From Pedosphaera sp. (lineage in GTDB: Bacteria > Verrucomicrobiota > Verrucomicrobiia > Limisphaerales > Pedosphaeraceae), in NCBI GenBank assembly GCA_028293285.1, contig JAQGPC010000192.1:1-33215 (forward strand): DNA of 33,215 nt. Reading direction: 5' to 3'. Below the pieces are notes generated by a model. It saw only the letters and a list, made by a program, of their open reading frames with translations, was not told where the DNA came from and did no database searches. Both the position numbers and the translations under genes were made by a program. Below are positions 7,423-17,800 of the stretch, one piece after another. Position 1 is the stretch's first letter; each line of letters begins with the position of its first letter.

Positions 7423-10400
7423 GGGCTACCTGGGTTACTGTCGCCCACGGTTGCCGGAGCAATCCCTGCAGCCGCAACTTCCTCTCCAACTGGCAAACCA
7501 TGCCGTGCCCGCCAACGACGTACCCGTGCCCCGAACCGATCAAGATAAAGATAAATCACCGGCGTCGTATAAAGCGTGAGGAATTGAGATAACAGCAAGC
7601 CACCGACAATCGAGATGCCAAGCGGTTTACGCAACTCCGAACCGGTCCCATTCTCCAATGCCAGCGGCAACGCTCCCAGCAGCGCTGCCATCGTCGTCAT
7701 CATGATGGGACGGAACCGTAGCAAACACGCTTTATAGATTGATTCCTCCGGCGATAACTTTTCTTCGCGTTCCGCTTCCAGCGCAAAATCGATCATCATG
7801 ATCGCGTTCTTTTTTACAATGCCGATAAGCAGAATAATTCCAATCAATGCAATCAAGGAGAGATCCATCCCGCATATCAACAACGCCAGCAACGCGCCCA
7901 CCCCCGCCGATGGCAGCGTGGATAAAATAGTAATCGGGTGAATATAACTTTCATACAGCACGCCCAGCACGATGTAGATGACCACGACCGCCGCCAAAAT
8001 CAGGAATGGTTCGCTCGCGAGCGAACTGCGAAATTCCGCCGCACTGCCGGAAAATGTTGGCACCACTGTCTCCGGCAGTTGAATGTCCTTTTCCGCTTGT
8101 TGGATTGCTTTCACGGCTGCACCGAGTGAACTTCCCGGTCGTAGGTTAAAAGAAAGGGTCACCGCCGGAAACTGTCCCTCATGCGTGAGTGCCAGTGACG
8201 CAGTCGTCGTCTTCATTTGCGCGAATGCGCTCAGGGGCACCATCTGGCCGGTGGTCGATTTTACATAAATTTTCTCCAATGCCGCCGGGGTGAGTTGAAA
8301 GCTCGGTTCCGCTTCTAGCACGACCCGATACTGCGTCAACTGCGTGAAGATGGTGGACACCTGCCGCTGTCCGAAAGCATCGTAGAGTGTATCGTCAATC
8401 GCTTGGGGGATAATATTGTAGCGCGAAGCTTTGTCGCGATCCACGTCCACATTCAACTGCAACCCGCCCGTTTGCTGGTCGCTGGCTACGTCGGACAGTT
8501 CCGGCAAACTGCTCAGTTTTGCCAACAGCTTCGGCGCCCATTCGCCCAACTCTGCCTCATCAGCATCCTGCAACGTATATTGATATTGAGTGCGGCTAAC
8601 CCGGCTATCGATCTGCACGTCTTGCACTGATTGCATGTAGAGCGAAATTCCCTGCACATCTTTCGTTGCGTCGCGCAATCGATCAATAATTTCATTGGCA
8701 TTCGCTTTTCGATGATCACGCGGCTTGAGGTTGATATAGAGGCGTCCGCTGTTCACGGTTGGATTCACCGTGCCAGCTCCCACAAAAGAGGCGACGCTTT
8801 CCACATCGGGATCCCTGCGAACAATTTCTGCAATCTCGCGCTGTTTAGCCACCATTGCCTTGAATGAAATGGATTGTGCTGCATCGGTTACTCCATTGAT
8901 TAAGCCTGTGTCCTGTTGCGGCAGCAGTCCCTTGGGCACAATCATATATAACCAGATCGTTCCCACCAGGGTCGCCAGCGCGATCATCAATGTAAAAAAT
9001 TGGTGCCGCAGCACCCACTTAAGACCGCTCTCATACCAGTTCAGCATCCCCTGGAACATCCGTTCGGTCGCATGATAAAAGCGCCCATGCTTCTCCTCCC
9101 GCTCGGACCGCAAAAGCCGCGCACACATCATCGGTGTCAAGGTCAGCGACACAATCGCTGATACCACCACGGCAATGGTCAGCGTGATGGCAAATTCACG
9201 AAATAGTCTTCCCACAATGCCCGTCATGAAGAGCAGGGGAATAAATACCGCTATCAGCGACACGCTCAGGGAAATCACCGTGAATCCAATTTGCTTCGCC
9301 CCTTTCAGTGCCGCCTCCAATGGCGGTTCACCCATTTCGATGAATCGGACAATGTTTTCAATCATCACGATGGCGTCATCCACCACAAAACCGGTCGCAA
9401 TGGTGAGAGCCATGAGTGAAAGGTTATCCAAGGTAAATCCAATCAACTTCATCACTCCGAAAGTGCCGATGATCGCCAAGGGCAGGGCCACGCTGGGAAT
9501 TACCGTCGCCCAAAACTTCCGTAGAAAAACGAAAATCACTGCCACTACTAGGCCCACGGTCAGCAACAGCGTGAATTGCACGTCTGCAATGGAAGCACGA
9601 ATGGTGGTGGTTCGGTCGGTGAGAATGTTCACTTTGACCGAAGGCGGTATTGACGCGCGCAGTTTCGGCAACAACGCCTTCACCCGGTCCGCAGTCTCAA
9701 TGATGTTCGCGCCCGGTTGACGTTGAATATCCAGAATGACTGCCGGATTATTATTTACCCATCCCGCCAGTCGTACATTCTCCACATTTTCAATGACCTG
9801 GCCAATATCGCCCAGGCGTACCGGTGAACCATTTTTGTAGGCCACGATGACGCTCTTGTATTGTTCCGCTGAAAATATCTGATCGTTGGCACCAATCGCA
9901 TATGACTGGCGTTGGCCATCAAAACTTCCCTTTGGTGCGTTGACATTATTCTGCACTAATGCCATCCGGATATCTTCCATGCTGATGCCCAAACCGGTAA
10001 TTGCTGCTGGATTGATTCGCACCCGCACCGCTGGCTTTTGATTTCCTTCAATGGTCACTAGTCCGACTCCGCTCACTTCACTCAACTTCTGCGCCAGCAC
10101 CGTGTCCGCGAGATCATTTACTTTCTCCAAGGGCAAGGAGTCGGACGTAATTTCCAGTGTGATGATGGGCGTGTCGGCCGGATTGACTTTGCTGTACGTT
10201 GGCGGATTCGGCATGGTCTTTGGAAGGAAACCATTTGCCGCGTTAATGGCCGCCTGTACATCCTGCGCCGCCGCGTCAATGTCACGATCCAGATTAAACT
10301 GCAACGTGATGCTCATGTTGCCGAAGGCGCTGATCGAGGTCATCTGCGACAGCCCGCTGATCTGGCCAAACTGCCGCTCCAACGGTGTGGTCACTGAGGA

Positions 10401-10580
10401 AGCCATTACGGCCGGACTTGCCCCGGGATATTGGGCGGTGACTTGAATGGTTGGGAAATCAACGGGCGGCAATGCTGAAATGGGCAGCAGGAAATATCCG
10501 AGCAACCCCATCAACACCACTCCGGCCATCAGCAACGAAGTGGCCACGGGCCGTCGGATGTATAGTTCGGAAATGTTCAC
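7419..10580 (-). CDS. mdtB: RND multidrug efflux pump subunit, MdtB-like
   Basis: The 1053-residue RND permease shares the overall plan of its downstream neighbour and closely resembles MdtB: SELYIRRPVATSLLMAGVVL, then PISALPPVDFPTIQV and FGQISGLSQM. The proton-relay residues are Asp401-Asp402 (GFVVDDAIVMIEN, TM4) and Lys924 (GIVKKNAIMMIDFA, TM10). The start is GTG 10580 (NISELYIRRP follows), 12 nt after the adaptor stop, with GGAG only 3 nt upstream. It probably assembles with the MdtC-like subunit and the MdtA-like adaptor into a tripartite pump spanning to an outer-membrane channel. The C-terminal about 30 residues are a soluble Arg- and Ala/Gly-rich tail (VRRWRARHG ... ATVGDSNPGSP). Confidence 0.92.
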   Translation of the reverse strand: MNISELYIRRPVATSLLMAGVVLMGLLGYFLLPISALPPVDFPTIQVTAQYPGASPAVMASSVTTPLERQFGQISGLSQMTSISAFGNMSITLQFNLDRDIDAAAQDVQAAINAANGFLPKTMPNPPTYSKVNPADTPIITLEITSDSLPLEKVNDLADTVLAQKLSEVSGVGLVTIEGNQKPAVRVRINPAAITGLGISMEDIRMALVQNNVNAPKGSFDGQRQSYAIGANDQIFSAEQYKSVIVAYKNGSPVRLGDIGQVIENVENVRLAGWVNNNPAVILDIQRQPGANIIETADRVKALLPKLRASIPPSVKVNILTDRTTTIRASIADVQFTLLLTVGLVVAVIFVFLRKFWATVIPSVALPLAIIGTFGVMKLIGFTLDNLSLMALTIATGFVVDDAIVMIENIVRFIEMGEPPLEAALKGAKQIGFTVISLSVSLIAVFIPLLFMTGIVGRLFREFAITLTIAVVVSAIVSLTLTPMMCARLLRSEREEKHGRFYHATERMFQGMLNWYESGLKWVLRHQFFTLMIALATLVGTIWLYMIVPKGLLPQQDTGLINGVTDAAQSISFKAMVAKQREIAEIVRRDPDVESVASFVGAGTVNPTVNSGRLYINLKPRDHRKANANEIIDRLRDATKDVQGISLYMQSVQDVQIDSRVSRTQYQYTLQDADEAELGEWAPKLLAKLSSLPELSDVASDQQTGGLQLNVDVDRDKASRYNIIPQAIDDTLYDAFGQRQVSTIFTQLTQYRVVLEAEPSFQLTPAALEKIYVKSTTGQMVPLSAFAQMKTTTASLALTHEGQFPAVTLSFNLRPGSSLGAAVKAIQQAEKDIQLPETVVPTFSGSAAEFRSSLASEPFLILAAVVVIYIVLGVLYESYIHPITILSTLPSAGVGALLALLICGMDLSLIALIGIILLIGIVKKNAIMMIDFALEAEREEKLSPEESIYKACLLRFRPIMMTTMAALLGALPLALENGTGSELRKPLGISIVGGLLLSQFLTLYTTPVIYLYLDRFGARVRRWRARHGLPVGEEVAAAGIAPATVGDSNPGSP

Positions 10581-10592
10581 AGGCTCCGTAAA

Positions 10593-11936
10593 TTATTGCG
10601 CTTCGGCGTTTGTCCTGCCTTTGCCCGATTTACCTTCGCCGGGTTTGCCATTTCCGCCGTTATTCCGTCCTGATTTTCCTTCAGAGGGATTGCCAGCCTG
10701 CTTGCCCCCCGGTTGGCCTACTTGAATCTTGGAACCGTTTTGCAGTTTATATTGACCGTCCACTACCACGTGTTCACCTGCGGTCAACCCTTCATCAATC
10801 ATGGCTACTCCATTATCAGTGCGGCCAACCTTGATCGGTTGCATTTTCACGGTTTGATCATCATTGATCACAAATGCAAAGGCCCCTTCCGGTCCCTGTT
10901 GGACGACGGAAGCCGGAACCACCAACCCGTTTTTCCGGGTGGTCAGGAGCAACCTTGCGTTCACAAACTGTCCCGGCCACAGCTTCAAATCTTCATTGGG
11001 AAAGGTTGCCTTGAGTTTGATTGTCCCCGTAGTCGTATCGATTTGGTTGTCGATTACCGCCACCTTTCCTTCAGCCAAAACCGTTTTATTGTCTCGCTCC
11101 ACCGCCAAAACCTTTAAATCTCCCTGCAACATCTGCTTGTGAATTTCCCCCAGGTTCTGTTCTGGCAGCGTGAACACCACTGAGATCGGTTTCAGTTGCG
11201 TAATTACCACGAGACCGTTCGCCTCATTCGCATGAACAATATTTCCGACATCCACCAGACGGATGCCTGTCCGGCCATTGATTGGTGATTTTACCGTGGC
11301 GTAATTAAGCTGAACCTGTGCGCTGTCAATTGCCGCTTGGTCTGCATTCACTGTCGCTGCCAGTTGGTGGGCCAATGCTTTTGCCGTGTCATACACCGAC
11401 TGGGCGACAATCTTCTGCTTCAGTAATTCTTCATTCCGTTTGAGATCAATGTTTGCGTTGGCCAACTGAGCTTCATCCTGGCTTTTCTTGGCTTCATTTT
11501 GGCGCACCTGGGTTAGAAACGGCTGCGGATCCAATTCCGCCAGAATGTCACCTTCCACCACATCCTGCCCTTCATTGAAAGCAACTTTTTGCAATTGGCC
11601 ATCCACCCGCACCCGCACGGTGACAGTATTCAATGCCTGCACCGTGCCCAAACCATCGAGATATATGGGCACATCCTTTTGAGCAACTGTTCCGGCTACC
11701 ACGGGGACCGGGCCAGTCATACCTTTACCGCCGGGCCCTCCTTTTCCTGCGCCAGTGGAATTCTTCCGTTGACGCATCACCCAGAATACACCGAGCCCCA
11801 CTAGAAAAATAATTATCAGCCAAATAAACAGTTTTCCCGTACCTGGTTTGTGTTGGGCGGAATGTAAGGGTTCCCGCTGTGCCGTAGATGATTTGGGCTT
11901 GCTTTCGTCCAGTTGGTTCACTTTGTCTTCCTGCAT
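10593..11936 (-). CDS. mdtA: RND periplasmic adaptor (membrane fusion protein), MdtA-like
   Basis: The 447-residue adaptor has an N-terminal membrane anchor (about 36-54), a first lipoyl half (LDGLGTVQALNTVTVRVRVDGQL), an alpha-helical hairpin rich in Gln/Ala/Asp, a second lipoyl half (YATVKSPINGRTGI) and the beta-barrel/MP domain ending at DGQYKLQNGSKI. The last 40 or so residues are an unusual Gly/Lys/Asn/Ser-rich low-complexity tail, and a similar GKGGPGGKG stretch follows the anchor. It bridges the MdtB/MdtC pair and an outer-membrane channel in the periplasm. ATG 11936 is preferred; a TTG at 11975 in the same frame would add 13 residues. It is the first gene of the adaptor-mdtB-mdtC unit, which has no channel gene of its own. 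Confidence 0.9.
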   Translation of the reverse strand: MQEDKVNQLDESKPKSSTAQREPLHSAQHKPGTGKLFIWLIIIFLVGLGVFWVMRQRKNSTGAGKGGPGGKGMTGPVPVVAGTVAQKDVPIYLDGLGTVQALNTVTVRVRVDGQLQKVAFNEGQDVVEGDILAELDPQPFLTQVRQNEAKKSQDEAQLANANIDLKRNEELLKQKIVAQSVYDTAKALAHQLAATVNADQAAIDSAQVQLNYATVKSPINGRTGIRLVDVGNIVHANEANGLVVITQLKPISVVFTLPEQNLGEIHKQMLQGDLKVLAVERDNKTVLAEGKVAVIDNQIDTTTGTIKLKATFPNEDLKLWPGQFVNARLLLTTRKNGLVVPASVVQQGPEGAFAFVINDDQTVKMQPIKVGRTDNGVAMIDEGLTAGEHVVVDGQYKLQNGSKIQVGQPGGKQAGNPSEGKSGRNNGGNGKPGEGKSGKGRTNAEAQ

Positions 11937-12006
11937 AAAAATAATAAGACCCGCGCCGTTACCCTTAGTTACCAATTACAATTTTTAAAATAGATTACTT
12001 ATGGTC

Positions 12007-12049
12007 GCCGTCAAAGGACGAAAGTCATGATCCTTTAATTCATGACGGC
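12007..12049. promoter_or_regulatory. Compound dyad upstream of the mdtA-like gene
   Basis: Nested complementary arms are visible: GCCGTC (12007-12012) with GACGGC (12044-12049), AAAGGA (12013-12018) with TCCTTT (12031-12036), and alternatively GTCATGA (12024-12030) with TCATGAC (12040-12046). The two inner pairings are mutually exclusive. It lies in the 178-bp gap between the end of the channel gene and the adaptor start, so it may be an operator or a leader structure separating two efflux operons. Confidence 0.45.
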
Positions 12050-12114
12050 AGGAGAAGCCCTCAATAAGCGCAGGTCCGACCGCGGGCGACGATCAAATGT
12101 ATCTATGATTTGTC

Positions 12115-13662
12115 TTATGGCTTGGCGATGGTTTCGCTTCCAACTCGGGCGCGCGCATCGCTGAACTGTTTGGGTGCCTGCCATCCTCCACCAAGAGATT
12201 TAATCAAAGCCACGACTGAAACGAGTTGCTCACCCCGCAAACGCACATGAGTTCTTTCACGGTCCAGCGCGGCATTCTGTGCGGTGGCCACTTCAAGATA
12301 AGTAACCAAGCCCGCATGATAACGGTTATTGGCGATTTCGAGGGTCTTTTGCGCAGACTTTAGAGCGGCAGCTTCAGCCTCCTGCTCGGTGGCCAGTAGA
12401 TGTTGGGCAGCCAGATTGTCTTCCACATCCGCAAAGGCAACCAGCACGCTCTGCCGGTAGCGGGCCACGTTTTCATCGTAAACCGCTTGAACGCGGCGGA
12501 GATTGGCGCGGTTCTCGCCGCCTTCAAAAATAGGAAGCTTGATGGACGGGCCCACCGCCCAAATGCGGCTCGGCCAATTAAAAAGAGTGCCGATGTCCAC
12601 GCTCTGCAAACCGGCAAGTCCATTAAATTTTATCGTTGGAAAAAATGCGGCTTTGGCGACACCAATGCCGGCATTTGCGGCGGCCATGCGACGTTCGGCG
12701 GCAGCGATATCCGGCCGACGCTCCAATAGTTCAGAGGGAATGCCGAAAGGAATTGTGGGCGGCGCCAGATCAATAGGCTTTTCCGGTTCGGCAAAACTGG
12801 AGGCTGGCTGTCCGGTCAGTACCGCCAGAGCATGTTCGGTACGGGCGCGTTGCAAGGCGATGACGGGCACTTGCGCTTCAGTAGTTTTTAAAATTGTCTC
12901 GGCTTCAGAAACGTCCAAATCCGTTGCGATTCCTCCCGCCCGCCGATTCCGTGTCAATTGGAGGGATTTCTTAAAAACCTCAATGCTTGATTTAAGCAGA
13001 ATGGTTTCAGCATCGAGTGTGCGCAGGTTAAAATAATCATTGGCAACTTCGGCTTGAATAGCCAGCCGGACAGATTCCACATCAGCCGCATCGGCCTGCA
13101 CCGTCGCTGCTGCCGCCTCAATGCCGCGCCGCACACGGCCCCAGACATCCAGTTCATAACTAAGGTCCAGCGCCGCGTTGTAATTGTTATAAGTATCAGC
13201 CCGCCCGTTTGAAATGCCGTTGATGGGACGATTTGCGGAATCACGTTGCCGCACGGCCGACGAAGACAAATCCAGACGCGGAAAGCGACCTGCCCGAGCG
13301 ATATCCAATAACGAACGCGCCTGCTCAAAGCTGGCCACCGCAATTTTAAGTTCCTGGTTGGCTGCCGCGGCTTTCTGCTCCAAGCGATTCAGTTCTGTAT
13401 CACCGAACAATTCCCACCAGGCCCCCTTGGGTAAATGAGCCTGAGGCTCCGCGAGTTTCCATTCGTTGGTGCCCTCTTTGTAAGTTGTGGGCATGACCGC
13501 CGCTTGCGGCTTTTTATAATCGGGACCAACCGCGCACCCGGAAAATAACAGGCTCGCGGTAATAAGAATGATAAATCCTGCTGAGGCGAATCGACTTGCA
13601 AGTGCCGGGCGTGGCACAGGCAACGAATGGCAATCAGTTTGTTTGCCTTGCAGAGAGTTCAT
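12115..13662 (-). CDS. Outer-membrane efflux channel lipoprotein, NodT/TolC family
   Basis: The 515-residue protein has a lipoprotein signal peptide with lipobox LFSGC (Cys43) followed by AVGPDYKKP, the hallmark start of NodT-type outer-membrane factors. Two long TolC-like repeats follow, with conserved ELDVWGRVRRGIEAA, FGIPSELLERRPDIAAAERRMAAANA, GVAKAAFFPTI and a second-repeat VEDNLAAQ. It forms the trimeric outer-membrane duct for RND pumps. Its ATG at 13662 overlaps the preceding adaptor stop by 4 nt (ATGA), so it belongs to the operon that starts at 18099. It is the only channel gene in the efflux region and may also serve the MdtABC-like pump immediately downstream. The stop is TAA. Confidence 0.92.
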   Translation of the reverse strand: MNSLQGKQTDCHSLPVPRPALASRFASAGFIILITASLLFSGCAVGPDYKKPQAAVMPTTYKEGTNEWKLAEPQAHLPKGAWWELFGDTELNRLEQKAAAANQELKIAVASFEQARSLLDIARAGRFPRLDLSSSAVRQRDSANRPINGISNGRADTYNNYNAALDLSYELDVWGRVRRGIEAAAATVQADAADVESVRLAIQAEVANDYFNLRTLDAETILLKSSIEVFKKSLQLTRNRRAGGIATDLDVSEAETILKTTEAQVPVIALQRARTEHALAVLTGQPASSFAEPEKPIDLAPPTIPFGIPSELLERRPDIAAAERRMAAANAGIGVAKAAFFPTIKFNGLAGLQSVDIGTLFNWPSRIWAVGPSIKLPIFEGGENRANLRRVQAVYDENVARYRQSVLVAFADVEDNLAAQHLLATEQEAEAAALKSAQKTLEIANNRYHAGLVTYLEVATAQNAALDRERTHVRLRGEQLVSVVALIKSLGGGWQAPKQFSDARARVGSETIAKP

Positions 13663-14867
13663 TTTGTATTCTCTGTCCGGTCAGCTTCCGCGATGCGCAC
13701 AGTGGTCCCAGAAATAAGGGAATCGGCCGGATTAATAATCACACGATCCTTAGCGGTGATGCCGGAAACAACTTCGAGATTACGTCCAAAATCACGACCG
13801 AGAACCACCTGGCGAAGTTCCACTCGTCCATTTGTGTCAACCACGCCAACCTGTGTTCCTTCAGAACGGAACAGCAGAGTATTGGATGGCAGCACTAATG
13901 CCATATCCTGTTTCAAATCGCCAAAGCTGACTTGTGCGTAACTGCCCGCCAGAAGTTCGTTATGAGAATTGTCCACTTCCAATTCGGTTAAAAGCGTCCG
14001 GGAAATCGGATCAATCGCACCCGCAGTACGCACTACTTTGGCAGTAAATTTTCGGGTGGGGAATTCGGGCACGGTCATTTCGGCATTGCCTCCCACGGCG
14101 ATGCCGGGAGTGGCGGGTTGCGGCACACGCACGAACACCCGCAGGACATGCGTATCGGCCAGCCGGAAAAGCTCTTTGCCAGAGCTGATTAAATCGCCTA
14201 CGTCAATGCTCCGGGCAGTAATAGTGCCGGCGAAGGGGGCTTTTACATGCGCGAAATCCTGGAGGTTTTCAAGACGATGCACATTGGCAGCGGCAGCATC
14301 AACATTTGCGGTCTTGAGCGCGAGATCCGCCTTTTTTTCTGCCGCTTCCTGATCGCTAACGCTGGACGTTTTAAGTAATTCCGCCCAGCGAGTGGCGGTA
14401 ATTTTAGCGAGAGCCAGGGCAGCTTCGGTCTGCGCCAATTCTGCTTTTGCACCCGTTAATTGCTGGTCAAGTTCAGGCGCATCGATGTCAGCCAGCAGTT
14501 GGCCAGCCTCAACCTTGGCACCAATGTCCACCTTCCATTGTTTAATAAAACCACTGGCCCGCGCATAAATGGGTGCTTCCGTCACTGGCTTGATCTCAGC
14601 GGATAAATTCAAGCCTTCCGTTGCTTTGCCAGGAACGGGGGAGATGACGCTAACGGTGGAGACAGCCAATTCACGCGTGTCTTGGATTAGTGTTTGCCGA
14701 TGGCGCAAACGCGGGACCAAACCTGCCACGAGCCCCAAAATCATGAGAACGCCAATCAGCAACACCCAACGGCCGAGACGTGGCTGGGATGTTTTTGCCC
14801 CACTAGAGGCAGGAACATTACCGGGCGGCGAGAGGGTTGGTGGATGAGCGGATTCTATTGGATTCAT
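13659..14867 (-). CDS. RND periplasmic adaptor (HlyD/AcrA-type membrane fusion protein)
   Basis: The 402-residue adaptor has a Pro/Ser-rich cytoplasmic N-terminus, one anchor helix (about 34-51), a lipoyl half (APIYARASGFIKQWKVDIGAKVEAGQLLADID), a coiled-coil hairpin (KAELAQTEAALALAKITATRWAELL onward), the second lipoyl half (AHVKAPFAGTITARSIDVGDLI) and the beta-barrel and membrane-proximal domains (QVGVVDTNGRVELRQVVLGRD). It sits 10 nt after the RND pump gene and overlaps the channel gene by 4 nt, so pump, adaptor and channel are made from one transcript. Start is ATG, stop TGA. Substrate is unknown. Confidence 0.92.
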   Translation of the reverse strand: MNPIESAHPPTLSPPGNVPASSGAKTSQPRLGRWVLLIGVLMILGLVAGLVPRLRHRQTLIQDTRELAVSTVSVISPVPGKATEGLNLSAEIKPVTEAPIYARASGFIKQWKVDIGAKVEAGQLLADIDAPELDQQLTGAKAELAQTEAALALAKITATRWAELLKTSSVSDQEAAEKKADLALKTANVDAAAANVHRLENLQDFAHVKAPFAGTITARSIDVGDLISSGKELFRLADTHVLRVFVRVPQPATPGIAVGGNAEMTVPEFPTRKFTAKVVRTAGAIDPISRTLLTELEVDNSHNELLAGSYAQVSFGDLKQDMALVLPSNTLLFRSEGTQVGVVDTNGRVELRQVVLGRDFGRNLEVVSGITAKDRVIINPADSLISGTTVRIAEADRTENTK

Positions 14868-14877
14868 GGAAAGTTAG

Positions 14878-17800
14878 TTATGCAGAAATGGCTTCCAAAT
14901 TTGGTTCACTCTTGGGAGCAGTGCTGGAGGCTTTCGTGCGACGGTGGCAGAGGCTGAATACCACGGGAACGAAAAACAATGTTGATACCGTGGCAAAAAC
15001 CAATCCACCAATGACGGCTCGTCCCAACGGGGCATTCTGTTCACCACCTTCACCAAGTCCCAGGCTCATAGGGAGCATGCCAATAATCATCGCCAAGGCT
15101 GTCATTAAGACGGGCCGCAAGCGCCCGGCGCCAGCAGTCAAAGCCGCCTCAATCGGGTTCATTCCCTGATCCAAATTGCTGCGCGCAAAACTGACCACGA
15201 GAACCGCGTTGGCAGTGGCAACGCCCAAACTCATGATGGTTCCCATCAGCGCAGGCACACTCAGAGTTGTAAAAGTAAGAAACAATGCCCACGCCACGCC
15301 CGCCAGCGCACCGGGAAGGGCGGTGATGATGATGAAAGGATCCAGCCAGGTTTGAAAATTGATGACCAGCAATAAATAGATTAATACGATTGCGCCTACC
15401 AAACCAATTTCCAGACCGATGAAACTGGAACGCATGGTTTCAGCCTGGCCGCGCAAAGTGAGATGACTGCCCCGGGGAAGTTGTTTCTCCGCTTGTTTTA
15501 AGAGCGGTTGAAGGTCACGCAAGACTCCACCCAAATCGCGGCCACTGACGTTGCCAAAAATATCAATCACAGGAGTGACATTGTAATGCGAAACTACAGG
15601 AACGCCATTCGTCCGAGTCATGGTTGCCACATTGGCAAAAACCTGATTATCGCCCCGTCCCGCAGTGCCGACACTCACCGGCAGCGAGTTAAGTGCGGAC
15701 ACAGAATCCAGCGCGTGTTCCGGTACGCGGGCATTGATCAAATATTGAATGCCATAAGCAGAATTAAGCCAATAGGACGGTTGCACCTGGCTGCTGCCGC
15801 TGACGCTTAAAAGCACAGCATTGGCCACATCGCGTTCGGTAAGTCCCATCGCAGAGGCTTTGGTGCGGTCCACGGCAAATTCGAGTTTCGGCAGGTCAGC
15901 GGGTTGCTGCACACGAATATCGGCTGCCCCGGGAATTTTGCGTATTTTTTCGACCAAGGTGGCGGCCACTTCCCGGTTCTTTATCTGATTGCGTCCCACA
16001 ATCTGAATATCGAGCGGCGCGGGTATGCCGAAATTCAATGTCTGGCTGACAATGTCCGCTGGCAGGAAATAAAACATGATGCCGGGAAATTTGCGATTGA
16101 GCAGCACTCGCAGGCGGTTCACGTATTCTTCTGTGGGCCGGTGATTCTTGGTAAGTGAAACCAGGATGTCCGAATCACCCGATCCGACCATGCCGTTATT
16201 GCTGTAACTCGTGCTGATGCCGGAATTGGGAATGCCGATGTTATCCAGGATGCCTTCCAATTCATTTTTTGGAATTTCGTTGCGAATGGCCACTTCCACT
16301 TCATCAACCAGTTTCGCGGTTTCTTCAACGCGCGTGCCGCTCCGTGCCCGCAAATGCAGACGAAGTTGGCCGGCATCCACGCTGGGAAAAAAGTCCTGCC
16401 CTAAAAGAAAAACCAAAGCGCAGGAGGCAAGGCAGAGCAGCATAAAAAAACCTGTAAAACCGACCCGGCATTTAAAAATGGCTTCGAGCAAATTGCGATA
16501 GCCTTCACGCAGACGGGTAAAACCGCGTTCAAATCGATCTTGAATCGCGATCAATGGCCGCAGCCACAACGGCGCTTTCGCCGCCTCTTCCTCGTGGTGA
16601 ACCTGATGCTCATAATAGGAGTAGTTTCGATAAAACCACATCACCATGGTGGGAATCAGCGTCCGGGAAAGGATATAACTGGCCAACATCGCGAATACCA
16701 CCGCCTCCGCCAGCGGCACGAACAGGTAGCGGCCCACCCCGGTCAGGAAGAACATCGGCACAAAAACGATGCAAATACAAAGGGTCGAAACAAATGCCGG
16801 AAGTGCAATTTCCTGCGCGCCATCCAGGATTGCCTGTTCCAAAGGTTTGCCCATTGCCATTTGGCGATGCACGTTCTCGATTTCCACCGTGGCATCATCC
16901 ACTAAAATTCCCACCGCCAGCGCCAAACCGCCTAAAGTCATTAAATTGATGGTTTCGCCCAAGGCACTAAGCACTATCAGTGAGCTGATGACGGAAAGTG
17001 GAATTGAAATAGCGATGATAAAGGTGCTGCGCCAGGAACCAATAAAGAGCAAAATCATCAAGGCAGTCAGGGCGGCGGCGATCAGGCCCTCTTTCATGAC
17101 GCCGCTGATGGCCGCACGGACGAACAGGGATTGGTCGGCAAACTCTCTTACCTCCAGATCAGGGGGGACCGTGGTAAGCACGGGAGACAGGGCCTTTTTT
17201 ATCCCGCTGACGATATCGAGAGTGGAAACCGCGCCGCCCTTCATTACGGTCAACAAAGAACCCCGTATGCCGTCCCGGCGGACCACATTTTGTTGGGGGG
17301 CAAATCCATCCCGAACCTGCGCGACGTCGTGAACGTAAATAATGGAGCCATTCACCGTTTTGATGGGAAGATTGTTTAATTCCTCCAAGACTTTAGTGGA
17401 GCTATTCAGTTCAAGACTGAATTCAGTAGAGCCGATTTTTGCGGTGCCGCTGGGCAGAATCAGGTTTTGCAGGCTGATGGCATCCACTACGTCTTGTGGG
17501 GCCAGATTTCTCGATTTTAGGGCTGGTAAATCAAGATCGACTGAAACCAACCGGGTTTTGCCGCCAAATGGCCAGGGCATCACGGCACCTTGAACCGTGG
17601 AAAGACCGACGCGAATCTGGTTCAAAGTGACATCGTAAATTTCCTGCTCGGAAAGTTTCTTGCTGGTGATGCTGTATTGCAGAATGGGAACCGTGGAAGC
17701 GTTGTAGCGAATAATCAACGGAGGGGTCTGGCCAGGAGGCATTTGTCTAAGCACGGTTTGAGCGACTGCGGTTACCTGGGCCACACCGGCGTCCACCGAG

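Noticed and set aside
9175-9720. 181-codon plus-strand open frame inside the mdtB-like gene
   Set aside because: It is antisense to a strongly conserved RND coding region; the open frame follows from codon bias of the real gene.
12503-13036. 177-codon plus-strand open frame inside the outer-membrane channel gene
   Set aside because: It is antisense to a clear NodT-family gene and has no recognisable domain.
16769-17332. 187-codon plus-strand open frame inside the third RND gene
   Set aside because: It is a shadow of the conserved RND reading frame on the opposite strand.
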